Shown here: positions 8,383 through 17,898 of the stretch, piece after piece
Position numbering within the stretch: position 1 is the stretch's first letter
How the letters are laid out: each line of letters begins with the position of its first letter
Assembly (NCBI RefSeq): GCF_947497695.1
Contig: NZ_CANMHM010000005.1
Coordinates: 1-64,000 of the forward strand
Direction: 5' to 3'
From: an uncultured Polaribacter sp.
GTDB taxonomy: Bacteria; Bacteroidota; Bacteroidia; Flavobacteriales; Flavobacteriaceae
DNA length: 64,000 nt
Program-made: the position numbers and the translations under genes
Notes under the pieces: model-generated
Database searches by the model: none
The model's input: the letters and a program-made list of their open reading frames with translations, nothing else
Told to the model about the DNA's origin: nothing

Positions 8383-9559
8383 ATCTAATATAAAAATTCT
8401 TCTTTTAAAATTTTCAGGATCGTTATTTTTATTTTTAATAACTATTTTGATTTCAAAAAACATTTCCTTAGAAGAATTCGGAACATATGAAGTTTTAGTT
8501 AGAATTTCATTGTTAATTTCAACAATATCGGTATTTGGTTTACCAGCCTTAATTAATAGAACTAAGAGTTTTTATGAAGCAAAAAAAATTTTTGTTTCAG
8601 GAATACAAACTGTTATAACAATTGATTTAATTATATCAATATTTAGTTGTTTGATTATATACATATATCAAGAAAATCTTAAATTTGGATTATTAATAAT
8701 TTTTGGGAGTTTTTTTTACCCTTTGTATAGATTAATAGGTGCTTTGTATTTGAAAAATAAAAAATACACAAAAAGTATTTTAACTGATGATGTGTTGTTT
8801 TATCTAATTTTATATTCTTTATTATTACTAGTAATAGCAGTATCTAATAAAATAAATATTTTTGAAATCTCACTGTTTGTTCTTATTTCTCGGTTAGTCG
8901 TTTTTTTATATTTCTACCCAATCAAAAAACTCTTTTTTTTTAAGATAAAGATTAATATAAAACTTCTTCAAAAATCTTTTCTACTTTTTTTACAATCTTT
9001 TTTACAAAAAGCGCTAAATAATTTACCCGTAATTTTGTGTGGTTTTTTATTTACTCAACAAGAAGCAGGAGTTTATGCACTTTCTGTTAGATTATCTAGC
9101 ATTTATTTAATAGTTCTAAGTTCATTTAATTATTATATAACACCAAAAATTTCAGAGAATTTAAATAATAGCAGATTTAAAATAATGCTTAAAAAAGGAT
9201 TATTACTTTTCTTAGTTTTTTCTATATTAATTTTCACAGTAAATCTTTTTTTGTCAAATATTATTACATCTATTTGGCCTGAAATGAAAGGAGAATTTTT
9301 AACAATTTATTTTGTAGTTCTATTAGGTTATCTAGTAAATTTATCAACAGGAAGTGTAGGTGTAATATTGAACATGACAGGTAACGAAAAAAAACACTTA
9401 AAGGTTAATCTCTTTTCATTAATTTTAATTATAATTTCATTTATTTCGTCATTATTTTATAATTCTTTTTTGTATTTCACAATTTTTATAAGTTTAATTA
9501 TGGGACTTGAGAATATTTTAAAACTTTTATACGTTAGATTTTTTTTTAAAACTATATGA
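8375..9559 (+). CDS. Wzx-type polysaccharide flippase (MATE/MOP superfamily)
   Basis: A 394-aa integral membrane protein with about twelve hydrophobic segments. The N-terminal pattern is typical of Wzx-like exporters: a first helix, then a polar LEEFGTYEVLVR stretch, then further helices. It would translocate lipid-linked oligosaccharide repeat units across the inner membrane. The only reasonable start is TTG at 8375, which overlaps the kdsA stop by 8 bases; no ATG occurs in frame before the first transmembrane segments. The gene and those after it are noticeably more A/T rich than kdsA, consistent with an exchangeable glycan cassette. Family assignment is good; substrate is unknown. Confidence 0.82.
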   Translation: MIKSNIKILLLKFSGSLFLFLITILISKNISLEEFGTYEVLVRISLLISTISVFGLPALINRTKSFYEAKKIFVSGIQTVITIDLIISIFSCLIIYIYQENLKFGLLIIFGSFFYPLYRLIGALYLKNKKYTKSILTDDVLFYLILYSLLLLVIAVSNKINIFEISLFVLISRLVVFLYFYPIKKLFFFKIKINIKLLQKSFLLFLQSFLQKALNNLPVILCGFLFTQQEAGVYALSVRLSSIYLIVLSSFNYYITPKISENLNNSRFKIMLKKGLLLFLVFSILIFTVNLFLSNIITSIWPEMKGEFLTIYFVVLLGYLVNLSTGSVGVILNMTGNEKKHLKVNLFSLILIIISFISSLFYNSFLYFTIFISLIMGLENILKLLYVRFFFKTI

Positions 9560-10407
9560 AAAAATTATATTTACATATTGGATTTCCTAAGACAGGGACA
9601 ACATTTTTGCAGAGAAATGTTTTTACGGAGTCTAAAAAGAGCGGTTATAAATATATAAGTAAGGATTATGGTAATCATAAATATTTTAATGTTTTTTTAT
9701 TAAAAAACAGATTAAAGCTATTAGAACTATTTAATAATAGTAATAATGTTTTAGTTTCTGATGAAACTTATATTTTTCAAAAAATACAAACAAGTGTAGA
9801 AAATAATTTTTTTACTGATTATAATGAACTTTATGATCTGTTAAAATTTCTTAAAGAAAAAAAAATTTCTGTAAAATTATATTTTATTACTAGGTTGCAA
9901 AGTGATATTTTATGTTCTTTGTATGTACAACTACTACAAGGTCATCTTAATAAAAATTGTAGTTTTCCTGATTTTTACAATTTATTCAAGCCTAGTTCTT
10001 CACTTCATAATTTACTATTATATGATAAATTAAAATCTAAAATTTTAAAGAACTTAGATGAGAAAGATTTATTTTACTATTCTTATGAAAAATTTAATCA
10101 AGATAAATTTAATTTTGTTTGTCAAATCTTAGATCATATGGAATTGCCAAAAGATTTTGTTAAAAATGTTGACTTAACTGAAAAAGTAAACAATAGGTCT
10201 CTAAAATCATCAAGTAAGGTTACTCATCCTTTAACTTTAAGATTTATTTTATATAGAATAAAAAGAAATATTTTTGGTAATAAAATAAGCTTTGGAGTTG
10301 GAGTAAAACTTAAACCCATATTAGACTCTATAAAATTTAAGAATTCTAAAGTAGTTACTTTTACTGAGCAAGATAAATCTATAATTTTTAATTGGTATAA
10401 AAAATGA
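9556..10407 (+). CDS. Sulfotransferase-like protein (PAPS-dependent)
   Basis: The 283-aa protein begins with GFPKTGTT at residues 9-16, the 5'-phosphosulfate-binding loop of PAPS-dependent sulfotransferases. It is followed by a region with FITRLQSDILCSLY, which resembles the 3'-phosphate-binding segment (Arg and Ser). The rest is diverged. It overlaps the Wzx gene by 4 bases and the Wzy-like gene by 4. Its location downstream of a full PAPS module supports sulfation of the glycan repeat. Acceptor unknown. Alternative: a nucleotide-binding protein of similar fold. Confidence 0.75.
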   Translation: MKKLYLHIGFPKTGTTFLQRNVFTESKKSGYKYISKDYGNHKYFNVFLLKNRLKLLELFNNSNNVLVSDETYIFQKIQTSVENNFFTDYNELYDLLKFLKEKKISVKLYFITRLQSDILCSLYVQLLQGHLNKNCSFPDFYNLFKPSSSLHNLLLYDKLKSKILKNLDEKDLFYYSYEKFNQDKFNFVCQILDHMELPKDFVKNVDLTEKVNNRSLKSSSKVTHPLTLRFILYRIKRNIFGNKISFGVGVKLKPILDSIKFKNSKVVTFTEQDKSIIFNWYKK

Positions 10408-11543
10408 GTATTATAGATTTAACTTTAATTTTTTTGTCCTTTTTCTTGTTGATTAAATCAAAAAACTTACTCTTTATATTTCTTTCATCATATATTTTAC
10501 TTTATGGTCTTAATGTTATTTTTGTTACTTATATTCTTAAGATCCCTTTCTCACCTAGTACAGATAAATTTTCTTCTTTTGATTCAGTTACTATGGCTTT
10601 ACTTTCCTTTTTAATTATTTCTTGGTTTAGTTTTGGGAACATTAAACTAACATTTAATAATTTTAAGATAAAAAAAACGTATAGTAATCTTGATTTTATA
10701 AAATCATTAGTAATTATATTTTACGGACTATTCTTAATTTATGATAAAGGTTTGAGAGTTTCAGGAGCTTTTGTTGATTTCAGGGGAGATAGGTCAATTC
10801 TAGAGGATTATATAGCAATAATTTTTTTAGTTTTTTTTATAAGTTCTAGAGCGTCAAAATTTTTAATTGTAGCATTTGCTATTATTTCTATTAGTTATTT
10901 AATGGCAGGTGAAAGAATGAGAATGTTTATTTACGGAGGTACTATTTTTGTTTATTTGTATAGGAATAAGTTGTTTTTATTAAAATTAGGGTTACCAATT
11001 GCATATATATTTGCAGAGATTATTTCCGTATTTAGGTCTAGTACTAGTTTTGGTGTTAGAGATAGTGGTTATTTTGTGTCACATTTTGGTTCGGTAACTG
11101 TAAGTTCTCTTTACTTAGATGAATTTACTTCAGTTCTCCCCTTTACAGAAAAAATACAATATTATTTTGGTATTATTATAGGGAATTTCATACCTTCTTC
11201 TACAATACCCAAAGGTTTTGATATTAGAGGAGATTTATTAGGTAAATTTGAAATTCCTGGAGGAGGATGGTTTACTAGTTTCATTTTATCTACAAGTAAT
11301 TGGTATATATATATACTAACTATTATAATGATTTGTTTACTATTAAGGCATATGATGAACAAAAAGTCACTCGTTACAAATTATATGATTTTTTTTATAA
11401 TCATAACGTCACCTAGATGGTTTATGTATTCTCCATATTTAATTTTTAGATTTTCTATATATGCTGTATTATTACTAACACCAATTTTATTAATAAATAA
11501 AGGTAGATATTTAAAAACCTCTCATTTTTCTTCATCAAGTTAA
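10404..11543 (+). CDS. Wzy-like oligosaccharide repeat-unit polymerase
   Basis: A 379-aa protein with roughly ten to twelve transmembrane segments and a periplasmic-loop-like polar region (about residues 215-285, with GNFIPSSTIPKGFDIRGD and PGGGWFTS). Such proteins are poorly conserved; topology and the position between a flippase and glycosyltransferases are the main evidence. It would join lipid-linked repeat units in the periplasm. It overlaps the preceding gene by four bases and is followed by a 372-base non-coding gap. Confidence 0.72.
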   Translation: MSIIDLTLIFLSFFLLIKSKNLLFIFLSSYILLYGLNVIFVTYILKIPFSPSTDKFSSFDSVTMALLSFLIISWFSFGNIKLTFNNFKIKKTYSNLDFIKSLVIIFYGLFLIYDKGLRVSGAFVDFRGDRSILEDYIAIIFLVFFISSRASKFLIVAFAIISISYLMAGERMRMFIYGGTIFVYLYRNKLFLLKLGLPIAYIFAEIISVFRSSTSFGVRDSGYFVSHFGSVTVSSLYLDEFTSVLPFTEKIQYYFGIIIGNFIPSSTIPKGFDIRGDLLGKFEIPGGGWFTSFILSTSNWYIYILTIIMICLLLRHMMNKKSLVTNYMIFFIIITSPRWFMYSPYLIFRFSIYAVLLLTPILLINKGRYLKTSHFSSSS

Positions 11544-11915
11544 ATTTTAAGTAATAAAATTAATTATAAACTTTACTTTATAATTAATTACTAGTAATTA
11601 AAATTATAATATTTAATAAATTAATAAATTAATAAAATGTTAAAAAAGAAAACGTCTAAATAAAAGTTCTTTATATATAATTAACTAAATAACTAGAACC
11701 AATACCCAGTTGTGTATTTTAATAAAAGTCATTAAATTAGAATAATTTTTATAATATAAATGACTGAAGTTTCTATTAATAATAATAGTTTTATTTTTAA
11801 ATTATTGTCGATCTAAATTTATATTAAAAAGAATTTAAATTAAAAGCACTTATTTATCATAAAAAAATACCTAATAATTTTTAAAGAAAAAATACTAACC
11901 AAAAAAAATAAAAAA
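11544..11915. other. AT-rich gap inside the glycan locus
   Basis: 372 bases without a gene, breaking an otherwise tightly packed operon. A perfect 13-bp inverted repeat follows the wzy stop codon (11558-11589), and then short ATTAATAA runs. No protein remnant was recognised. It may hold an internal promoter for the downstream set or mark a recombination boundary. Confidence 0.6.
11558..11589. repeat. Perfect 13-bp inverted repeat after wzy
   Basis: AATTAATTATAAA at 11558-11570 and its exact reverse complement at 11577-11589 are separated by six bases. The hairpin is entirely A/T and lacks a T-tract, so it is a poor terminator; it may act in transcript end processing or as a binding site. Confidence 0.5.
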
Positions 11916-12716
11916 ATGCAAGAATCAATTGATCCACTAAGAAAAGAGTTAAATTTAATTCAAAAAATAAAAACTTGGTTTGGGAGTAATTCTGTAATAG
12001 TTCTTACTATGGGTAAAGTTGGTACACTTACTATTTGTAATTCTTTAGAAAAAATAGATATTAACCATGTTCACCCACATTCATTAATACATTCATATCC
12101 TGGAACTCATTTCTTAAAAAATGTTAAACTGCCATTTAGTAAACATATATATTATACTTACAAAACTATTACCAAAAGGATAAAAATAAAAATTTGGAAA
12201 TTACTATCTTCAGAAATTGTAATAGTTACAGGTATTAGAGATCCTTTTTCAAGATATATTTCTGCTTTTTTTGAGCAAGCACATTATTTAAATTATGATA
12301 CTAATAAAAATGATATTGAAGATGTGATTAAGAAATTAGACTACCATGGAGACTTTAATTCAACTTTTAATTGGTTCGATAAGGAGATTAATAAAGTTTT
12401 TGGGATAGATGTTTTTAAATTTAATTTTGATAAAGAAAAAGGTTATTCTGTTATAACAAAAGGGAAGGTTAAATTATTCATTTATAGGTTAGATAAGTTA
12501 AATGATTTAGAAGCTGAGTTAAAAGATTTTATAGGTTCTGAAAAATTTAAACTTATTTCGCATAATATATTAGATAACAATTTAAACTACCTTAAATTAA
12601 AAGATGCTTATAAATTTAAAAAAATAGAAATAAATGAAGTGGTAAAATCAGAATTTATGAAACATTTTTATAAAAAAGATGAACTAAATAATTTATTGGA
12701 TAAATGGACAAATTAA
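11916..12716 (+). CDS. Putative capsular polysaccharide synthesis protein, sulfotransferase-like (NKWYS family)
   Basis: 266 aa. The N-terminal part has VIVLTMGKVGTLTIC, a loop in the position of the 5'-phosphosulfate-binding site. VITGIRDPFSRYISAFFEQ near residue 110 resembles the 3'-phosphate-binding motif of sulfotransferases (Arg-Asp-Pro and Ser). The later segments WFDKEINKVFGIDVF and LFIYRLDKLNDLE agree with the NKWYS capsule-protein family as I know it. It overlaps the next gene by 13 bases. It would be the second sulfate-transfer candidate in the locus. Catalytic activity and acceptor are inference. Confidence 0.68.
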   Translation: MQESIDPLRKELNLIQKIKTWFGSNSVIVLTMGKVGTLTICNSLEKIDINHVHPHSLIHSYPGTHFLKNVKLPFSKHIYYTYKTITKRIKIKIWKLLSSEIVIVTGIRDPFSRYISAFFEQAHYLNYDTNKNDIEDVIKKLDYHGDFNSTFNWFDKEINKVFGIDVFKFNFDKEKGYSVITKGKVKLFIYRLDKLNDLEAELKDFIGSEKFKLISHNILDNNLNYLKLKDAYKFKKIEINEVVKSEFMKHFYKKDELNNLLDKWTN

Positions 12717-13723
12717 ATATATCAATTAAAAACTATTTAAATCCAAAAGGTTTAAGAGGTTTTTTTTTAAAAATATTTTATTTCTTTTCAGACTACACAA
12801 TTTCTGTTAGAGGAAGCTTAGGTAGTGGTGTATTGTTATTTATTAACAATGAATTTTCTCTTAGAAAAGACCATTACAAACAATTAGAGAGGGTGTATTT
12901 AAGTTTATTAGAAAGGGGTGTTGATGTTGTGTTTGTAAGTGCAACAAGAAGGCTGACTTTTTTTGGAAAGTTTAATTTTAAAAAACAATTTGAAAAAGTT
13001 TTCCTTAAAATTGGTTCGAATTATGAGAAAGTATTAGTTTTTTGCGATTCAGTTCCGCTACAAAACTTTCTAGTTTCAAAATATAATACTAATAAAGTAC
13101 CTACTTATTCTTTACAGCATGGTTTTTATATAGAAGATTCTAATGAAGTTTTTTTAAATGTTTATAAATCATCTAATGCTAAAAATTTTTTTGTTTGGGA
13201 TAAAAGAACTTTGCAATATATGAAGAAACATAATTTTGATAGAAATTATATTCTTGTTGGGCCGCATTTAGAGAAAGAATATAGTTCAAATAGTATCTCT
13301 GTTAAATCAAAATATCAAATTGCAATATATGGATGTGGTAAAGATCAAAATGAGGAGAATGACTACTTAAAAAAGGTGTACTTTTTTTTAAAGTCTAAAG
13401 ATATTAAAACAGTAATTATACCTCACCCTAAATGGACTATATTTGATAAAATATTTTTTTATTTTAAAAATAATATTTGGTTAAAATCTAATAAATTAAA
13501 ACATTGTAGTTTTGATTTATCTTTAGTTTTAAATTCAACTGTTTTTAATGAATTAAAAGTTAGAGGAGAAAAATATAAAATTTTAAATTCTTATTTTAAA
13601 TCAGGAATAATACCTTCTGTAGAGCAAATGTTTGATGCAGATAATGAAAGAATGGATGTTTTGTCACCTTTTTCTGATGTGAAAGAATCATTAAGTATAA
13701 TTATTAATAGTTTAAAAGTATGA
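12704..13723 (+). CDS. Unrecognised glycan-locus protein, possible glycosyl/glycerophosphotransferase
   Basis: 339 aa, no signal peptide. The most distinctive part is YSLQHGFYIED in the middle of the protein; QHG motifs occur in GT-B-like capsule enzymes that share a fold with CDP-glycerol glycerophosphotransferases. IIPHPKWTIFDK further on is similar in style. The start overlaps the upstream gene by 13 bases and the end overlaps the acyltransferase by 4, so it is part of the assembly operon. I cannot name a family with confidence. Confidence 0.5.
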   Translation: MDKLNISIKNYLNPKGLRGFFLKIFYFFSDYTISVRGSLGSGVLLFINNEFSLRKDHYKQLERVYLSLLERGVDVVFVSATRRLTFFGKFNFKKQFEKVFLKIGSNYEKVLVFCDSVPLQNFLVSKYNTNKVPTYSLQHGFYIEDSNEVFLNVYKSSNAKNFFVWDKRTLQYMKKHNFDRNYILVGPHLEKEYSSNSISVKSKYQIAIYGCGKDQNEENDYLKKVYFFLKSKDIKTVIIPHPKWTIFDKIFFYFKNNIWLKSNKLKHCSFDLSLVLNSTVFNELKVRGEKYKILNSYFKSGIIPSVEQMFDADNERMDVLSPFSDVKESLSIIINSLKV

Positions 13724-14292
13724 TTTTTAAGTTTTTTTGGTTTTTGAGAGGAATAATTTATAAACCTTTTTTTGGAAAATTTAGCCTACCTTCCTACATA
13801 GGAAAACCTGTTTCTATTCGTAATTTTAAACGTATTTTTATTTCAAAAAAAGTACGTATTTTTCCAGGAGCTCGTATTGAAGTTGTTAATAAAAAATCTT
13901 CAATTATATTTGAAGAAAATATTTCTATTGGTCAAAACCTACATATTACCTCAGGAGGGCAATTGAGAATTGGAAAAAATACTGTGTTTGCTGAAAATGT
14001 TATGGTTACCAATATTGATCATGAGTATCAAATAATTGGAATGCCTATATTAGATCAACCCCACAAAATAATTAAAACTGAAATTGGTGAAAACTGCTTT
14101 TTAGGTTATGGTGTGGTTATTCAAGCCGGTACAATTTTAGGAAAGCAGTGTGTTGTTGGTTCAAATTCAGTTGTAAGAGGTGTTTTTCCGGATTATAGCG
14201 TTATAGTAGGAGCACCAGCAAGGATAGTAAAGAGATATAATGAGAAATCAAAAAAATGGGAAAGAACAAATAATAAAGGAGAATTTATATAA
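13720..14292 (+). CDS. Hexapeptide-repeat acyltransferase (left-handed beta-helix)
   Basis: 190 aa. Hexapeptide-type repeats run from about residue 45 to 165, with the family hallmarks NIDHEY (catalytic His), CFLGYGVVIQAGTILG and SVIVGAPARIVKRY at the end. Such enzymes add acetyl groups to sugars in O-antigens and capsules. It overlaps the previous gene by four bases and ends one base before the next start. Donor is probably acetyl-CoA; acceptor unknown. Because an aminosugar pathway is encoded downstream, N-acetylation of that sugar is an alternative to O-acetylation. Confidence 0.82.
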   Translation: MIFKFFWFLRGIIYKPFFGKFSLPSYIGKPVSIRNFKRIFISKKVRIFPGARIEVVNKKSSIIFEENISIGQNLHITSGGQLRIGKNTVFAENVMVTNIDHEYQIIGMPILDQPHKIIKTEIGENCFLGYGVVIQAGTILGKQCVVGSNSVVRGVFPDYSVIVGAPARIVKRYNEKSKKWERTNNKGEFI

Positions 14293-14293
14293 T

Positions 14294-15427
14294 ATGAAAA
14301 ATATTTTAATTACAGGAGGAGCAGGTTTTATAGGTAGTAATTTATCACTAGCTTTAATAGATAAAGGTTACAAAATTACAATATTAGACAATTTATCACC
14401 TCAAATACATGGAGAAAATCCAATAGAAACTTCTCCTTTGTATAAAAGTATAAAAGATAAAGTTACCTTTATTAAGGGTACAGTTACTTCTAGAGATGAT
14501 TGGGAAAAAGCTTTGCAAAATCAACATATAATTGTTCATTTTGCAGCAGAAACAGGCACAGGCCAATCGATGTACTGTATTGAGAAATATACAGAAGTCA
14601 ATATTCAAGGAACTGCAATTATGTTAGATATTTTAGCAAACTCTAAACATAATGTTCATAAAATTGTAGTAGCATCATCGCGTTCAATATATGGTGAAGG
14701 AAAATATGTTCACCCTGAGTTAGGAGAAGTTTATCCAAAACACAGAGATGAAAATGACATGCTATCTGGAGATTTTGAAGTGAAATATGATGGGTTTTCA
14801 GATTTAGAGCTCGTTGCAACTACAGAAGAATCTAAAATTCATCCCTCATCTGTCTATGGAATTACAAAACAAAATCAAGAACAGATGATTATGACAGTAT
14901 GTCCTACAATTTCTATTGCTCCAGTAGCCTTTAGATATCAGAATGTTTATGGTCCTGGGCAGTCATTGTCAAATCCATATACAGGTATACTTTCTATTTT
15001 TTCTACTCAGATTAGAAATGGTAATGGAATTCAGATTTTTGAAGATGGAAAAGAAACTAGAGATTTTGTCTATATATCTGATGTAGTAGATGCCACTATA
15101 CTTGGTATTGAAAAAGATTCAGCAAATGGAGAAGTATTTAACGTAGGTACAGGAGAGGCAATAGACGTTTTAACAGTTGCAAATACTTTAATTGATTCAT
15201 ACAAGATTGATGTTCCTGTAACTATAACTGGAAGATTTAGATTAGGAGATATTAGGCATAATTTTGCAGATTTAACCAAAATAAATAATTTATTAGATTT
15301 TAAACCAAAAGTTTTTTTTAAAGAGGGAATAAAACAATTTACAAAATGGGTTCTAAAACAAGAAATTCAAAAGGATGAGTTGTCTACATCTTTAGAAGAA
15401 ATGAAAAGAAAAGGTTTGTTAAAGTGA
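14294..15427 (+). CDS. NAD-dependent sugar epimerase, probably dTDP-L-rhamnose 4-epimerase type
   Basis: 377 aa from the ATG at 14294, preceded by AAAGGAG, a rather good ribosome binding site; an upstream in-frame ATG at 14240 would overlap the acyltransferase by 53 bases and is less likely. The Rossmann motif GGAGFIGSN opens the protein, and SSVYGITKQ gives the catalytic Tyr-x3-Lys. Between the SRSIYGEGKY segment and the Tyr there is an insertion of about 50 residues (GEVYPKHRDEN...). This is the hallmark I associate with the WbiB-like dTDP-L-rhamnose 4-epimerases that make 6-deoxy-L-talose. The dTDP-rhamnose genes lie 1 kb downstream, which supports this. A UDP-sugar 4-epimerase is the alternative. 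Confidence 0.72.
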   Translation: MKNILITGGAGFIGSNLSLALIDKGYKITILDNLSPQIHGENPIETSPLYKSIKDKVTFIKGTVTSRDDWEKALQNQHIIVHFAAETGTGQSMYCIEKYTEVNIQGTAIMLDILANSKHNVHKIVVASSRSIYGEGKYVHPELGEVYPKHRDENDMLSGDFEVKYDGFSDLELVATTEESKIHPSSVYGITKQNQEQMIMTVCPTISIAPVAFRYQNVYGPGQSLSNPYTGILSIFSTQIRNGNGIQIFEDGKETRDFVYISDVVDATILGIEKDSANGEVFNVGTGEAIDVLTVANTLIDSYKIDVPVTITGRFRLGDIRHNFADLTKINNLLDFKPKVFFKEGIKQFTKWVLKQEIQKDELSTSLEEMKRKGLLK

Positions 15428-16461
15428 TGGATTTTATAGATTTGGATGGAAAAAAAATATTGTATATTTCTGTTAAAACGTTTAATTACGAAAAAGAAAT
15501 AGAAAAGAAACTTGTTTCTTTAGGTGCAAAGGTAGATTACTTCGATGAAAGACCATCGAATTCTATCTTAGCAAAAGGTATTATTAGAGTTAAAAGATCT
15601 TTATACAAGAAAAAGATAGATGCCTATTATAAAAGTATACTAAATTCTATAAATGATAAAGTATATGATTACTTTTTTTTAGTAAAGGGAGAAGTTATAC
15701 CTAGTTTTTTTCTAATTAAATTAAGACAAAAAATGCCTAAATGTAACTTTATTTTTTACACTTGGGATTCTTTTGATAATAATCCAAATGCAGTTTCTAT
15801 ACTTCATTTTTTTGACAGGAAATTTACATTTGATAATCAGGATGCAGAAAAATTTAAAATTGACTTTAGACCTTTGTTTTATATAGATAGTTATAAAAAC
15901 GTTTTAAAGGATATACAAAATAGCCATGAATATGAATTGTTGTTTTTAGGGACTGCTCATTCTGATAGGTATAAAATAGGAACAAACATAGTGTCTTATT
16001 GTGATTCAAATAATTTTAAAAGCTTTGCATATTACTATATGCCTAGCAAGCTTGTGTATTTTATCAAGTCTTTATTTGATTCTTCATTTAAAGAATTTGA
16101 CATTAAAAAAATAAGTTTTAAAAGCTTAAATTTAGAAAGAATTATTGAGTTATATAAAAAATCAAAAATTATATTAGATATAAATCATCCATCTCAAAGA
16201 GGTATGACTATGAGAACTTTTGAGGCTCTTGGAGCAGGAAAGAAAATTATAACCACAAATAAAGAAATAAAGAAATATTCTTTCTATAATTCTAATAATG
16301 TATTTGTAATAGATAGAAATAATATTAAATTAGAAAAAAAATTTTTCGAATCAACCTTTAACCCATTAAGTAAAGAAATGTTATATCAAATGTCTATTAC
16401 AGGGTGGTTAAAATCAATATTTATTGAAAACGATACGGATTTTTGGTTAAATAATAAATAA
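15427..16461 (+). CDS. Glycosyltransferase, CgeB-like (GT-B fold)
   Basis: 344 aa starting at an ATG that shares one base with the previous stop (TGATG); a GTG one codon earlier is possible. The C-terminal half shows [23 protein letters not shown], read as a group-1 glycosyltransferase donor-binding region with the conserved Glu in FEALG, followed by KIITTNKEI. The [13 protein letters not shown] and [12 protein letters not shown] segments are typical of CgeB-type capsule transferases. Donor and acceptor are unknown. Confidence 0.7.
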   Translation: MDFIDLDGKKILYISVKTFNYEKEIEKKLVSLGAKVDYFDERPSNSILAKGIIRVKRSLYKKKIDAYYKSILNSINDKVYDYFFLVKGEVIPSFFLIKLRQKMPKCNFIFYTWDSFDNNPNAVSILHFFDRKFTFDNQDAEKFKIDFRPLFYIDSYKNVLKDIQNSHEYELLFLGTAHSDRYKIGTNIVSYCDSNNFKSFAYYYMPSKLVYFIKSLFDSSFKEFDIKKISFKSLNLERIIELYKKSKIILDINHPSQRGMTMRTFEALGAGKKIITTNKEIKKYSFYNSNNVFVIDRNNIKLEKKFFESTFNPLSKEMLYQMSITGWLKSIFIENDTDFWLNNK

Positions 16462-16465
16462 TTTT

Positions 16466-17338
16466 ATGAAAGGAATAGTATTAGCAGGAGGTTCAGGAAC
16501 AAGGCTTTATCCTATAACAAAAGGGGTTTCAAAGCAGTTATTACCAGTATATGATAAACCTATGATTTATTATCCAATATCGGTTTTAATGCTAGCAGGT
16601 ATTAATGAAATACTAATTATTTCTACCCCAGAAGATTTGCCTAATTTTAAAAAATTATTAGGATCTGGTGCAGATCTAGGTATTCAGTTAACTTATAAAG
16701 AGCAGCCTAGTCCAGATGGTTTAGCACAAGCTTTTATTATTGGTGAGGACTTTATAGGGAATGATAATGTTTGTTTAGTGCTAGGAGATAATATTTTTTA
16801 TGGGCATGGTTTAACTGAGATGTTGCAATCTGCCAGAAAAAATGTAGAAATAGAAAATAAATCAACGGTTTTTGGTTATTATGTAAATGATCCAGAAAGA
16901 TATGGGGTTGCAGAGTTTGATAATCAAGGCAATGTAACCTCAATTGAAGAAAAACCAGAAAATCCAAAATCTAATTACGCAGTTGTTGGGTTGTATTTTT
17001 ATACAAATGATGTTGTACAAATAGCCAAAAAAATAAAACCTTCTGATAGAGGTGAACTAGAGATTACAACAGTAAACCAAGAATATCTTAAAAAGAAAAG
17101 CTTAAAAGTTCAGTTAATGGGTAGAGGTTTTGCTTGGTTGGATACTGGTACACATGATTCACTCATGGAAGCAGGTCAGTTTATTGAAACGATTGAGAAA
17201 AGACAAGGTTTAAAAGTAGCTTGTTTAGAAGAAATAGCTTATTTTATGAAATACATAAATAAAGCACAATTAAAAAAACTAGCAGAACCATTAAAAAAGA
17301 ATGGTTATGGACAATATTTATTAAATTTAGCTAAATAA
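16466..17338 (+). CDS. rfbA: Glucose-1-phosphate thymidylyltransferase RfbA/RmlA
   Basis: First step to dTDP-L-rhamnose: dTTP plus glucose 1-phosphate gives dTDP-glucose. The 290-aa protein opens with [11 protein letters not shown] (residues 8-18) and [15 protein letters not shown], has [10 protein letters not shown] near residue 110, and the [12 protein letters not shown] motif near the end. Length and motifs are exactly those of RmlA. It lies four bases from rfbC, and the order A-C-D-B is compact. Confidence 0.96.
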   Translation: MKGIVLAGGSGTRLYPITKGVSKQLLPVYDKPMIYYPISVLMLAGINEILIISTPEDLPNFKKLLGSGADLGIQLTYKEQPSPDGLAQAFIIGEDFIGNDNVCLVLGDNIFYGHGLTEMLQSARKNVEIENKSTVFGYYVNDPERYGVAEFDNQGNVTSIEEKPENPKSNYAVVGLYFYTNDVVQIAKKIKPSDRGELEITTVNQEYLKKKSLKVQLMGRGFAWLDTGTHDSLMEAGQFIETIEKRQGLKVACLEEIAYFMKYINKAQLKKLAEPLKKNGYGQYLLNLAK

Positions 17339-17342
17339 AGTA

Positions 17343-17897
17343 ATGAAATTTATAAAAACTGAAATTCCTGATGTTTATATTATAGAACCATCAGTATTTG
17401 GAGACAATCGAGGTTATTTTTTAGAGTCTTTTAATTTACAAAAATTTGAAGAAAACGTACATGAAATAAAATTTGTACAAGATAATGAGTCTAAATCATC
17501 AAAAGGTGTTTTAAGAGGATTACATTTTCAAAAACCACCTTTTAATCAAGCGAAACTTGTTCGTTGTGTAGAAGGAAAGGTTATTGATGTTGCTGTTGAT
17601 GTAAGAAAGGGGTCTCCAACCTATGGCAAACACGTTGCTGTAGAACTTACAGGAGAAAATAAAAAACAGTTATTTGTTCCTAGAGGTTTTGCTCATGGCT
17701 TTTCTGTTTTAAGTGAAACAGCAGTTTTTGCTTATAAAGTAGATAATACTTATGCCCCAGAATATGATTTTGGTATTCGATGGAATGATAAAGACTTAAA
17801 TATAAATTGGGGATTAGATGAAAGCGAAGTAAGACTATCTGAAAAAGATAAAGATTTAACTTTTTTCAAAGATTTAGATTCACCTTTTAATTATTAA
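17343..17897 (+). CDS. rfbC: dTDP-4-dehydrorhamnose 3,5-epimerase RfbC/RmlC
   Basis: 184-aa cupin epimerase, third step of dTDP-rhamnose synthesis. GVLRGLHFQ places the catalytic His at 61; KLVRCVEGKVIDVAVD is the beta-strand signature; PRGFAHGF and the Tyr-containing AVFAYKVDN follow. One base separates its stop from rfbD. Confidence 0.96.
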   Translation: MKFIKTEIPDVYIIEPSVFGDNRGYFLESFNLQKFEENVHEIKFVQDNESKSSKGVLRGLHFQKPPFNQAKLVRCVEGKVIDVAVDVRKGSPTYGKHVAVELTGENKKQLFVPRGFAHGFSVLSETAVFAYKVDNTYAPEYDFGIRWNDKDLNINWGLDESEVRLSEKDKDLTFFKDLDSPFNY

Positions 17898-17898
17898 T

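Noticed and set aside
14240..14293. Upstream start of the epimerase, overlapping the acyltransferase
   Set aside because: The later ATG has AAAGGAG upstream and begins exactly at the Rossmann fold.
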